From UTCHB3 sp964531325 (lineage in GTDB: Bacteria > Bacteroidota > Ignavibacteria > Ignavibacteriales > Ignavibacteriaceae): DNA of 64,000 nucleotides. The DNA is taken from assembly GCA_964531325.1 (NCBI GenBank), contig CAZHCW010000019.1, forward strand, positions 6,558-70,557, given 5' to 3'. Below are positions 34,763 to 43,422 of this stretch, piece after piece (the first letter of the stretch is position 1; each line of letters opens with the position of its first letter). The notes under the pieces were generated by a model, which was not told the DNA's origin, did not search any database, and was given only the letters and a program-made list of their open reading frames with translations. Made by a program: the position numbers and the translations under genes.

Positions 34763-35393
34763 CGAGCTTTATTTCCCCGTAATTGAAGGATTAATTTTTG
34801 CTTCTGAAGACCCCATCTGTGCTGATGAGATTGTAAGAGCAATCGTTGCCATTGATGGTGAAACCACGGTCATCAATTCAGAAGATGTAACAAACGCGGT
34901 TGATCAAATAAATATAAAATATGAAAATGTTGAATTTCCTTTCAGGATTACTAGGATATCAGGGGGGTATATATTTGCCACAAAGCCAGAGTTAAGCAAA
35001 TACCTTGGTTACCTCAATTCTGAAAAAATAAAGAGGCGACTTTCACAGGCTTCACTTGAAACACTTTCCATTATTGCATATAAGCAGCCGATCACAAAAC
35101 CTGATCTTGAAGCGATCAGGGGGGTTAATTCAGATTATATACTGAGCACGCTCCTTGAGAAAAGACTCATAACCATTGTTGGAAGGGCGGAAACAGTGGG
35201 AAGACCACTTTTATATGCAACAACAGAAGAATTTCTAAAATATTTTGGGCTAAACAAAATATCAGACCTCCCACGCCCGCGTGAGATTGATGAATTGATG
35301 CAGGATGAGGATTTCATCGAACAGAAACGAAAATTAATGATGCAAGCAGTGGAAGAAACTATAGAATTGGAATTAAAAGATGAAAACGAATAA
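34755..35393 (+). CDS. scpB: Segregation and condensation protein B
   Basis: Winged-helix partner of ScpA/SMC, 212 aa. Family signatures are VIEGLIFASEDPI at the start, RITRISGGYIFATKPELSKYL and LETLSIIAYKQPITKPDLEAIRGVNSDYILSTLLEKRLITIVGRAETVGRPLLYATTEEFLKYFGL. It overlaps both scpA and the next pseudouridine synthase gene, a standard scpA-scpB-rluB order. Confidence 0.94.
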   Translation: MIDELYFPVIEGLIFASEDPICADEIVRAIVAIDGETTVINSEDVTNAVDQINIKYENVEFPFRITRISGGYIFATKPELSKYLGYLNSEKIKRRLSQASLETLSIIAYKQPITKPDLEAIRGVNSDYILSTLLEKRLITIVGRAETVGRPLLYATTEEFLKYFGLNKISDLPRPREIDELMQDEDFIEQKRKLMMQAVEETIELELKDENE

Positions 35394-36102
35394 GATAAGA
35401 ATAAATAAATTTCTTGCTATGGCAGGGATTGCAAGCAGAAGAAAAGTTGAAGAATTTATTCTTGCCGGAAGAATAGATGTAAACGGTGAAACCATCACTT
35501 CTCTGGCAGTGGTAGTTGATCCCTCTGTTGACACAGTGGAACTTGATGGTGAGGTTCTTCACTTTGAGGATAAAGTTTATTTTATTTTAAACAAACCTTC
35601 AGGCTATATCACTTCTGTTTCGGATGATAAAAACAGACCTGTGGTAACTGATCTCATTAAAACTCCTTTCAGAGTTTTCCCGGTGGGAAGACTTGACTGG
35701 GACACCACAGGTGTTCTTATAATGAGTAACGATGGTGATTTCGCTAATGTAATGCTTCATCCTTCTAATAAGATAATGAGAACTTACGAAGTGAAGTTGG
35801 ATAAACCATTTGATCCTGAGCACTTAACTTTACTCAAAAAAGGGCTTTCTTTGGATGGAGTAAAAGGAAAATTTGAAACTGTGCTCATTAATCGTAAAAA
35901 CCCTCGACTTGTAACCGTTGAGTGTACTGAAGGACGGAATTTGTTTGTAAAACGGATGTTTAGAAAATTAGACTATTTTGTTGATAAACTTCATAGAAGC
36001 AAATTTGCAGGTTTTACGGTGAATGACTTGAAACCCGGCACTTTCCGTCAAGTTAGTCTTCACGAAATTAAGGATGTACTTGCGAAGTATTCTCACAAGT
36101 AG
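35380..36102 (+). CDS. RluB/RsuA-family pseudouridine synthase
   Basis: Isomerises a uridine in rRNA (RluB on 23S is typical for a gene after scpB). The 240-aa protein has an N-terminal S4 RNA-binding domain (IRINKFLAMAGIASRRKVEEFILAGRIDVNG) and a catalytic domain with FPVGRLDWDTTGVLIMSNDGDFA, containing the catalytic Asp in GRLDWDTTG; the usual motif is GRLDxxTxG. EGRNLFVKRMF and FRQVSLHEI follow. It overlaps scpB by 14 bp and dacB by 29 bp. Confidence 0.92.
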   Translation: MKTNKIRINKFLAMAGIASRRKVEEFILAGRIDVNGETITSLAVVVDPSVDTVELDGEVLHFEDKVYFILNKPSGYITSVSDDKNRPVVTDLIKTPFRVFPVGRLDWDTTGVLIMSNDGDFANVMLHPSNKIMRTYEVKLDKPFDPEHLTLLKKGLSLDGVKGKFETVLINRKNPRLVTVECTEGRNLFVKRMFRKLDYFVDKLHRSKFAGFTVNDLKPGTFRQVSLHEIKDVLAKYSHK

Positions 36103-37585
36103 TCTTGTTATACTTCTTTGTTTATCGAATCAAATCGAAGCCCAAAAGGATTCAACCAAAAATGCCGTAAAATTCTGGAGTGCAGGATCAAAAGAAATCT
36201 GGCAGACCATTGATGGTTTCCTGAATGATCCCAATCTTACGAGTGCATCCTGGGGTGTTATTGTGCAATCAATGGCATCAGGTGAAGTTCTTTATAAAAG
36301 AAATGAAAATAAATTATTTAATTCAGCTTCTCTCGTAAAACTTTTCACGACAGCTTCTGCTCTTTCATTGCTTGGAAATGATTTTACTTATGAAACTCAG
36401 ATAAGAACCACAGGGGTTATCGAGGGTGCAACTTTAAAGGGAGATTTAATTATAGTTGGTTCGGGGGATCCTACAATTTCCGGAAGATTATACAATAACG
36501 ATATCTTTTTTGTTTTTAATCAGTGGGCCGAAAAGCTAATAGATTTAGGGATTATGAGCATAAATGGTTCATTGGTTGGTGATGATTCGGCATTTGATCA
36601 TCAGGGATTTGGTAAAGGTTGGCAATGGGATCATTTAACCGACTGGTATGCGGCTCCCACAAGTGCGTTATCACTTAATGACAATGCAGTTGATATTACA
36701 ATATTTCCGGGTGAAATCGGTTTTTCGCCTGAAATCGACCTTACACCAACAACCAAATATGTATCCATCATAAACGAAGTTGTAACTGTTCGTGCAGACT
36801 CGACAACAAAAATTGAGATAAGCAGAGAAATCGGTTCAAACATAATTCGTTTGTCCGGCAGAATTCGTCAGAACGATCAACCTTATTCGAGGAGTGTATC
36901 AATTGAAGCACCCTCCAAATTTTTTATGCAGGTCTTGAGCGAAGTTTTGCAGAGGAGGGGAATCAGGGTTCAGGGTGGATGGAGAGTAGGATCAAATACA
37001 GGAGCTGAAGTTAATCTTAAAGGCACAACGCTTCTGTTTAAACATTTCTCCAAACAACTTTCTGAGATTGTTAGATTGTGCAATAAAAACAGCTATAATT
37101 TTTATGCCGAACAGATTCTCAAAACACTTGGCCTCGTTGATGCGGGATTTGGAAGCACAACGAATGGATTAAATGTGGTAAATCAATATTTAGCAAAAAT
37201 ACAAATTGACCCGATGGGCTTAAAGCTTGTAGATGGAAGTGGGTTAAGCCTTTTAAATCTTACTTCAGCAGAGCAATATTCAAAACTTTTAAGATCAGTC
37301 TTTAAAAGTGATTTTTTCCCTTATTTCTTCAATTCTCTTCCGGTTGCCGGAAAGGATGGTTCACTTGCTGATAGATTACTTGACGCTTCCTCGGCAAATA
37401 ACCTGAGGGGTAAACCGGGACTTAACGAGGGAGTAAGAAGTCTTGCAGGATATTTAAAAACCGCTGATAATGAGACTCTCGCTGTAGTTTTTATCTCGAA
37501 CAATCATTTGGTACCATTTAGTTATATTGATAATATTATTGATAAAATTTGTAACAGACTTAGTATTTTAAAGCGAAAAAAATAG
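36074..37585 (+). CDS. dacB: PBP4-type D-alanyl-D-alanine carboxypeptidase/endopeptidase (S13)
   Basis: Periplasmic penicillin-binding protein that trims or cleaves peptidoglycan cross-links, 503 aa. It has a signal peptide (RSILTSSLVILLCLSNQIEAQ), SxxK motif SLVK (Ser86, Lys89) in NSASLVKLFTTASALSLLG, and SxN motif SYN (from Ser340) in NKNSYNFYAEQ. The third motif is KPG (Lys447) in RGKPGLNEGVRSLAGYL rather than the usual KTG or KSG. The large insertion domains typical of S13 lie between the first and second motifs. It overlaps rluB by 29 bp; lysS starts 10 bp after its stop. The KPG change may affect activity. Confidence 0.88.
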   Translation: MYLRSILTSSLVILLCLSNQIEAQKDSTKNAVKFWSAGSKEIWQTIDGFLNDPNLTSASWGVIVQSMASGEVLYKRNENKLFNSASLVKLFTTASALSLLGNDFTYETQIRTTGVIEGATLKGDLIIVGSGDPTISGRLYNNDIFFVFNQWAEKLIDLGIMSINGSLVGDDSAFDHQGFGKGWQWDHLTDWYAAPTSALSLNDNAVDITIFPGEIGFSPEIDLTPTTKYVSIINEVVTVRADSTTKIEISREIGSNIIRLSGRIRQNDQPYSRSVSIEAPSKFFMQVLSEVLQRRGIRVQGGWRVGSNTGAEVNLKGTTLLFKHFSKQLSEIVRLCNKNSYNFYAEQILKTLGLVDAGFGSTTNGLNVVNQYLAKIQIDPMGLKLVDGSGLSLLNLTSAEQYSKLLRSVFKSDFFPYFFNSLPVAGKDGSLADRLLDASSANNLRGKPGLNEGVRSLAGYLKTADNETLAVVFISNNHLVPFSYIDNIIDKICNRLSILKRKK

Positions 37586-37595
37586 AGGAGCCAAC

Positions 37596-39107
37596 TTGGA
37601 AAATATTCAGACGCACGATGATCTGAACTCATTGATGAAAAGACGACTTGAAGAACTTGATGAATTACGCAGCAGGGGAGTGAATCCCTTTGAGTATGGT
37701 TTTGATGTTGATTCTGATTCTCAATCCATCCTTGATCAATACACAGAATCAGAAGATAAGACAATTGTTAAGATTGCCGGCAGGATAGTAACCATCAGAA
37801 GAATGGGAAAAGCCTCATTCACTCATATACAAGATAAAACGGGAAAAATTCAGATTTATCTCCGTCGGGATGACATACCTGATCAGTATGAAAACTTTAA
37901 ACTTTTTGATATCGGCGATATCATCGGTGTTGAAGGGTATGTTTTTAAGACGAAAACCGGTGAAACTTCAATACATGCAACTGACTTAAAATTACTTACT
38001 AAATCGATTCGACCGGTTCCTGTTCCCAAAGAAATTATCGATGAAGATGGAAACAAAGTAATTTATGACCAGTTTGCTGACAAAGAACTAAGATATCGCC
38101 AAAGGTATCTTGATTTGATTTTAAATCCTGATGTTAAAAAAGTTTTTGTAACCCGTTCAAAAATAATTTCAGCAATGAGAAAGTTTCTCGATGATAAAGG
38201 AATTCTTGAAGTGGAAACACCGGCACTTCAATCAATTTATGGTGGGGCTTCGGCAAGACCTTTTGTTACCCATCACAATGCACTAAATATTCCACTATAT
38301 CTACGCATAGCCGACGAACTTTATCTGAAAAGATTGATTGTTGGTGGTTTTGATGGTGTTTATGAGATCTCAAAAGATTTCAGAAATGAAGGAATGGATA
38401 AAACCCACAATCCTGAATTTACCATGATGGAAGTATATGTGGCATATAAAGATTATGAATGGATGATGTCATTTGTGGAAGAGATGGTCGGTCACATCTG
38501 TAATTCTGTTTATGGAACAACAGAATTTGAAATAGATGGTACTATTGTTAATTTCAAAGCCCCCTGGAATCGGGTTTCGATGGTGGATTCCTTAAAAATA
38601 AAAACCGGTGTCGATTTTCTTTCTGCTACCGACGATGAAGTTCTGGCGGTTGCAAAAAAATATGGCATCGATACTCAGAAGCTACAGAGCCGTGGCAAGA
38701 TAATTGATGAACTTTTTGAAATCACCACTCAGAGTGAACTTGTTCAACCTACCTTCGTTATCGATTATCCTGTAGTAACTTCACCTCTTGCTAAAAAACA
38801 CCGTGAGAAAGAGGGGCTTGTTGAAAGATTTGAAGGATTTGTGCTTGGTAGAGAAATTTGTAATTCCTTTAGTGAGTTAAACGACCCTATTGATCAGCGT
38901 GAACGATTTGAAGATCAACTTAAACAAAAAGATCAGGGCGACGATGAAGCTCAGGTGATAGATGAGGATTTTGTAAGGGCACTCGAGTATGGAATGCCTC
39001 CTACCGCCGGACTTGGTGTTGGAATTGACAGGCTTGTGATGCTTTTGACGAATCAACCATCTATCAGAGATGTGATTCTATTTCCAACCATGAAGCCTTT
39101 GAAGTAG
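37596..39107 (+). CDS. lysS: Lysyl-tRNA synthetase, class II
   Basis: Charges tRNA-Lys. The 503-aa protein starts at TTG 37596 after GAGGAG. It has an OB-fold anticodon domain (IVKIAGRIVTIRRMGKASFTHIQDKTGKIQIYL) and a class II core: motif 1 region FLDDKGILEVETPALQSIYGGASARPF, motif 2 FRNEGMDKTHNPEFTMMEVYVAY and motif 3 GLGVGIDRLVMLLTNQPSIRDVILFP. Length is usual. Its stop shares one base with the next gene's GTG start. Confidence 0.96.
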   Translation: MENIQTHDDLNSLMKRRLEELDELRSRGVNPFEYGFDVDSDSQSILDQYTESEDKTIVKIAGRIVTIRRMGKASFTHIQDKTGKIQIYLRRDDIPDQYENFKLFDIGDIIGVEGYVFKTKTGETSIHATDLKLLTKSIRPVPVPKEIIDEDGNKVIYDQFADKELRYRQRYLDLILNPDVKKVFVTRSKIISAMRKFLDDKGILEVETPALQSIYGGASARPFVTHHNALNIPLYLRIADELYLKRLIVGGFDGVYEISKDFRNEGMDKTHNPEFTMMEVYVAYKDYEWMMSFVEEMVGHICNSVYGTTEFEIDGTIVNFKAPWNRVSMVDSLKIKTGVDFLSATDDEVLAVAKKYGIDTQKLQSRGKIIDELFEITTQSELVQPTFVIDYPVVTSPLAKKHREKEGLVERFEGFVLGREICNSFSELNDPIDQRERFEDQLKQKDQGDDEAQVIDEDFVRALEYGMPPTAGLGVGIDRLVMLLTNQPSIRDVILFPTMKPLK

Positions 39108-40051
39108 TGAGATTTTCGAATTTATCATTATTTTTTCTGTTATTTATTTTTGAAGTTTTGCCGCAAACCGATAGCGGCAAAACTTTAATTATTCCCCCTC
39201 TTACCGAAATCAAACTTTCATTAAATCCTGATACTCTGTCTGTATTAAAACAGGTAAATCCAAAACTGGAATTTCCAAAACCTGACTATTTACTGCTCGG
39301 AGGTCTGGGAGCAGCCTATGCAGGCTCGATTCTTGGAATTCATCTCTATCAACAAAATGCTTGGTGGAGTGGGGACAGAGGTAAATTCAGAATAATTGAC
39401 GACTGGGAGTATGCTCTGTCAATCGACAAGCTTGGTCACTTTTATGCACCGGCGATCCTTGCCCATGCTTTTTCTGTTGGACTTGAAGCTGCGAGAGTTG
39501 ACTATGGCACCGGAATTTGGATTTCATCAGCCGCTGCACTGCTGTTTCAACTTTATGTTGAGTTTGAAGATGGGTTTGCAAAGCAGTGGGGATTTAGCCC
39601 CGGCGATGCTATTATGGATATTGCAGGAGCCGCGTATCCCGTTTTTCAATATTATTATCCATTTCTATACAATTTCCAGCCAAGGTTCAGCTATCTACCA
39701 ACAAATCTCGGAAAAGAGGGACATAACGCCGGACAAAAATTAATAGTTGTTGATGACTATGAAGGACAAAAGTTTTGGCTTTCAGTAAGGGTGAACAACA
39801 TGTTTGGTAAAGAGTTCGAAAAATTCTGGCCCGATTTTCTTATGCTCACTGTTGGATACGGAGTAAGAGAACTTGATGGCAGAGGGGGGGGGAAATCCGA
39901 CATTTACATCGGTTTCGATTTTGACTATGAAACGCTTCCACTTTTTGGTCCAATCTGGCAAATGTGGAAAAACTCATTTAGCTTTATTAAATTCCCTATG
40001 CCTGCGGTTCGCATCACTAATGGTATTGCATTCTTTGGACTTGCTTTTTGA
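39107..40051 (+). CDS. DUF2279-like putative envelope protein containing a G9 tract
   Basis: 314-aa protein of unknown function, from GTG 39107. The N-terminal signal-like segment (LSLFFLLFIFEVLPQ) is followed by a region resembling DUF2279/YfiM proteins, with two or three hydrophobic stretches (LLGGLGAAYAGSILGIHLY, SIDKLGHFYAPAILAHAFSVG, IMDIAGAAYPVFQYY) and the family-like DKLGHF. The C-terminal part has alternating aromatic strands that could be a small outer-membrane barrel (DIYIGFDFDYE, ending GIAFFGLAF). A run of nine G (39883-39892 region) encodes part of GRGGGKS and could slip. It overlaps the glycosyltransferase gene by 4 bp. Confidence 0.65.
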   Translation: MRFSNLSLFFLLFIFEVLPQTDSGKTLIIPPLTEIKLSLNPDTLSVLKQVNPKLEFPKPDYLLLGGLGAAYAGSILGIHLYQQNAWWSGDRGKFRIIDDWEYALSIDKLGHFYAPAILAHAFSVGLEAARVDYGTGIWISSAAALLFQLYVEFEDGFAKQWGFSPGDAIMDIAGAAYPVFQYYYPFLYNFQPRFSYLPTNLGKEGHNAGQKLIVVDDYEGQKFWLSVRVNNMFGKEFEKFWPDFLMLTVGYGVRELDGRGGGKSDIYIGFDFDYETLPLFGPIWQMWKNSFSFIKFPMPAVRITNGIAFFGLAF

Positions 40052-40788
40052 CGCGGGAACCTGCTTTTAGTATCATTATTCCTGTTTTAAATGAAGAAAA
40101 ATTACTTCCCGGGTTGCTTGCAAATCTTTCAACAATTACCAAAAACAACGGTTCCATAGAACTCATAATAGCTGATGGAGGAAGTACCGACAATTCATTG
40201 AAAATTTGCGAAAACCGTGTTGATAAGATAATTGATGTTAGCAGAGAACCAATAAATAACATAGCTTCCGGAAGGAATGCAGGGGCGTGGGCTGCTTCGG
40301 GTGAGATATTGATATTCTGTAATGCCGATGTTCTGTTTGCCTCTCCCGGGGCTCTTACGGCAGTTATATGCGACATGTTTAAATCTGATCCGAAACTTAC
40401 AGCTATAGCAGCCTGGGTCGAAACTTTTCCTGAAGAAGAGAAACGGATTGACAGGTTGTTTCATCTGTTTTACAATCACTATTTCAGATTGTTAAATATT
40501 CTTAAGTTGGGGATGGGGAGGGGGGAGTGTATAATTGTTAGAAGTCGTGATTTTAAGAAAATCGGCGGTTTTAATCAGGAACTACCGGCGGGGGAGGATT
40601 TTGATCTTTTTAACCGTCTAATAAAACTTGGAAATGTTGAGTATTCAAAAAAAATAAAGGTTTATGAGTCACCAAGGAGATTCAGAAAACTTGGTTATTT
40701 TAAAGTTACTTCAATCTGGACTGTGAATGCTCTCTCTATAATGTTTAGAAATCGTAGCATTTCCAAAGAATGGAAACAAGTCAGATAA
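40048..40788 (+). CDS. Family 2 glycosyltransferase
   Basis: Transfers a sugar from a nucleotide or lipid donor to an unknown acceptor, 246 aa. Start is a TTG at 40048 overlapping the upstream stop (TTGA). GT-A fold traits are FSIIIPVLNEEKLLPGLLANL, ELIIADGGSTDNS, GRNAGAWAASGEILIFCNADV (the DxD-like metal site is NAD) and GEDFDLFNRLIKLG. The C-terminal hydrophobic patch may sit at the membrane. It is between the DUF2279-like gene and ctpA, which fits envelope glycan work. Confidence 0.85.
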   Translation: MTREPAFSIIIPVLNEEKLLPGLLANLSTITKNNGSIELIIADGGSTDNSLKICENRVDKIIDVSREPINNIASGRNAGAWAASGEILIFCNADVLFASPGALTAVICDMFKSDPKLTAIAAWVETFPEEEKRIDRLFHLFYNHYFRLLNILKLGMGRGECIIVRSRDFKKIGGFNQELPAGEDFDLFNRLIKLGNVEYSKKIKVYESPRRFRKLGYFKVTSIWTVNALSIMFRNRSISKEWKQVR

Positions 40789-40803
40789 TGAAATTGGAAT
40801 ATT

Positions 40804-42399
40804 ATGGAAAATAAATTCGTGAAGACACTGGTTATAATCGTATTTTTTGTCTCAATTTATACACTCTACGACCAAATTTCCGGTGGTTCGTCGGTTTTTA
40901 GTAGTGAGAAAAACAAGGTTGAAGAAGCCTACAACCTGATTCAAAAACTTTATGTCGATGAGATATCTGATTCTGCTTTGAGCAGGAGCGCGATAGAAGG
41001 CATTTTATCTCAACTTGACCCACATAGCATTTATCTTACCGCAGATGAAGTTCAGGGGAATGAAGAGGAGATGAAGGGTGAATTTGAGGGGATAGGTATC
41101 GAATTTCAGGTGATTAAAGATACAATAAATGTTATTACTGCGTTAGCGGGCGGACCAAGTGCCTCTGCAGGCATTTTACCGGGAGATAAGATTGTAAAGA
41201 TTGATGATTCTTCTGCAATAAAACTTGAGACTGATCAAATAAGAAAAATGATTAAAGGGAAATCGGGAACGAGTGTTAAAGTCCATATCTCACGCTACGG
41301 TCGAAAAGATTTATTTCCAATTCAAATAACCAGAGGCAAAATACCGGTAAAATCAGTAACTGCAAGTTTTATGCTCGATTCAGTAACAGGTTACTTTAAT
41401 ATTGTTCGTTTTGGGGAAAAAACATCAAAAGAAGTCCTTGATGTCCTTGAATCTCTAAAAAAACAAGGAATGAAGCAGGTAATGATTGATCTGCGAAACA
41501 ATACCGGTGGATACTTGAATGAAGCGGTTAAGATTGCAGATTATTTTTTAGGTGGGAGAAAACTGATTGTATCTACAAAGGGAAGAATTTCACAAGCAAA
41601 TGAAACTTTTGCCGCCGAGGAGACTTACCCTTATGAGAAGATGCCGCTTGTGGTATTAATCAATAGATCAAGTGCTTCTGCATCAGAAATTCTTGCAGGC
41701 GCAATTCAAGATTGGGATAGAGGATTGGTAGTTGGTGAAAGAAGCTTCGGAAAAGGGCTGGTTCAACAGCAGTTGCAACTTCAAGATGGTTCAGCAATTA
41801 GATTAACAATTGCAAAATATTTTACCCCTCTCGGAAGGTCGATCCAGCGCAACTATGAAAACAAAGAAGATTATTATTCTGAGATTGAATCCAGAGAAGA
41901 TGAAACGGGTGATAATTTAAACCACGAACTTGACTCGGCAAAAAATATGCCTGAGTACCGTACTCCGATGAGCCGGAAGGTTTATGGTGGTGGGGGAATC
42001 ACGCCTGACTATTTAGTGAGTGAATTTAAAGACAAAAAACAAGCTCTCGAACTTCTTAGAAATAACTTTTTTTCACAAGTTTCTCTCAAGTGGTATGAGC
42101 TGCACGGAACCGAGACAAAAAAGAAATTTCCTGAATTGGTTACATTTCAAAAAAACTTCGAATTTAATGCTCAAGATATAAATGGTTTTTATGAATTTGC
42201 AAAAGTTGTAATTCCTGAATCGGGAATCAGGGCAGAAATTGCAAGTGGTGATTTTATGAAGAATAGAATTAAAGCTGAGATTGCAAGATTTATTTGGAAT
42301 CAACAAGGATATTATTATATTGCATCACGATATGATGCTGTGGTGGTTAAGGGGTTATCACTTTTTAACGAAGCGTCAAAAATTGCCAAACTTCAATAA
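40804..42399 (+). CDS. S41-family C-terminal processing peptidase with PDZ domain
   Basis: Periplasmic serine protease of the CtpA/Prc type, 531 aa. It has an N-terminal membrane anchor (FVKTLVIIVFFVSIYTLY), a PDZ domain (about 90-180; GIEFQVIKDTINVITALAGGPSASAGILPGDKIVKID) and a tail-specific protease core. The core has VMIDLRNNTGGYLNEAVKIADYFL, the Ser segment INRSSASASEILAGAIQDW and the Lys segment VVGERSFGKGLVQQQ. The C-terminal 150 residues are a family extension. Its targets are unknown. Confidence 0.9.
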   Translation: MENKFVKTLVIIVFFVSIYTLYDQISGGSSVFSSEKNKVEEAYNLIQKLYVDEISDSALSRSAIEGILSQLDPHSIYLTADEVQGNEEEMKGEFEGIGIEFQVIKDTINVITALAGGPSASAGILPGDKIVKIDDSSAIKLETDQIRKMIKGKSGTSVKVHISRYGRKDLFPIQITRGKIPVKSVTASFMLDSVTGYFNIVRFGEKTSKEVLDVLESLKKQGMKQVMIDLRNNTGGYLNEAVKIADYFLGGRKLIVSTKGRISQANETFAAEETYPYEKMPLVVLINRSSASASEILAGAIQDWDRGLVVGERSFGKGLVQQQLQLQDGSAIRLTIAKYFTPLGRSIQRNYENKEDYYSEIESREDETGDNLNHELDSAKNMPEYRTPMSRKVYGGGGITPDYLVSEFKDKKQALELLRNNFFSQVSLKWYELHGTETKKKFPELVTFQKNFEFNAQDINGFYEFAKVVIPESGIRAEIASGDFMKNRIKAEIARFIWNQQGYYYIASRYDAVVVKGLSLFNEASKIAKLQ

Positions 42400-42411
42400 A
42401 GCCTAAAGAAT

Positions 42412-42963
42412 ATGAAAAACCCTGAAATTACAATCCATTCATACCAAAAAAAGTTTCCTAAAATTGACTTATCAGTATTTGTAGCTGATGGAGTCAGAAT
42501 TATTGGAGATGTAACAATTGAAAAAAACTCATCAATATGGTACAACTCTGTTTTAAGAGGGGATGTACAGTCTATTAAAATTGGTGAATACACCAACATC
42601 CAGGACGGTTCTGTGCTTCATGTTACAGGAGAAGATTATCCATTAAAGATAGGCAGCTTCGTTACGGTTGGTCACATGGCAACCTTGCACGCTTGCACCG
42701 TGGAAGATTTTTCACTCGTAGGGATTGGAGCAATAGTTCTGGATGGTGCCTTGGTTGAAAAAAATTCGATTGTTGCTGCGGGTTCTGTGGTTACTCCGGG
42801 GATGATTGTGAAGTCGGGAAGTATGTACGCAGGCACACCGGCAAAATTAATTCGCAGTTTAAGTGATAAAGAATTTGCTTATTTCGAAAAAAGTGCTTAT
42901 CATTATTTTGAGATTGCAAAAGAAAGTCAACAATCGATTTTACGCGACAATCAACCGGAATAA
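42412..42963 (+). CDS. Gamma-carbonic anhydrase-like hexapeptide-repeat protein
   Basis: Left-handed beta-helix protein, 183 aa, of the YrdA/gamma-CA group. Hexapeptide pattern runs from RIIGDVTIEKNSSIWYNSVLRGDVQSIKIGEYTNIQDGSVLHV through GHMATLHACTVEDFSLVGIGAIVLDGALVEKNSIVAAGSVV. Three His in SVLHV and GHMATLH are placed as the zinc ligands of gamma-carbonic anhydrases. Activity as an anhydrase is probable but many family members have none. ybeY follows 2 bp after its stop. Confidence 0.85.
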   Translation: MKNPEITIHSYQKKFPKIDLSVFVADGVRIIGDVTIEKNSSIWYNSVLRGDVQSIKIGEYTNIQDGSVLHVTGEDYPLKIGSFVTVGHMATLHACTVEDFSLVGIGAIVLDGALVEKNSIVAAGSVVTPGMIVKSGSMYAGTPAKLIRSLSDKEFAYFEKSAYHYFEIAKESQQSILRDNQPE

Positions 42964-42965
42964 GC

Positions 42966-43400
42966 ATGAAAAATATCGATATTGAGATCCATTCAAAACC
43001 GGCCTTAACTAAAACTGTTGTTAAAACAATCGTAAGTGAAGTCTCCAAAATAAAAGACTGTAAATTCTCATATCTTGAAATCTCTTTTGTTTCAAAAGAA
43101 ATAATTCATGAAATCAACAAAGAACACCTCAAACACGATTTCCCAACCGATATAATCACTTTTGAATATGAAAAATCGGATAATGGTATTGATGGTGAAC
43201 TGATAATTTGTAGTGAAGTTGCCATGGAGAATGCTGAGAGATTTGAAGTTTCTGTGGAAAGTGAACTGCTGAGGTTGGTAATTCACGGGATATTACACCT
43301 TATTGGTTATAACGACACAACGGATGAAACAAAAAAAATTATGAAAAGTGAAGAAGACAGGCTTGTAGAATTGCTTTATCCAAAATTATTTATTATATAA
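42966..43400 (+). CDS. ybeY: Endoribonuclease YbeY, Asp variant
   Basis: Zinc-dependent RNase involved in 16S rRNA maturation and ribosome quality control, 144 aa. Family signatures are FPTDIITFEYE and VIHGILHLIGYND. The metal site is normally HGxLHLxGYDH; here the third ligand position is Asp (GYND), a variant I recall from other Bacteroidota proteins. ELIICSEVAMENAE matches the GDI-x-IS region. It is placed between the gamma-CA-like and xer genes. Confidence 0.88.
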   Translation: MKNIDIEIHSKPALTKTVVKTIVSEVSKIKDCKFSYLEISFVSKEIIHEINKEHLKHDFPTDIITFEYEKSDNGIDGELIICSEVAMENAERFEVSVESELLRLVIHGILHLIGYNDTTDETKKIMKSEEDRLVELLYPKLFII

Positions 43401-43422
43401 ACAAGTAACTTTTAGATATTCT

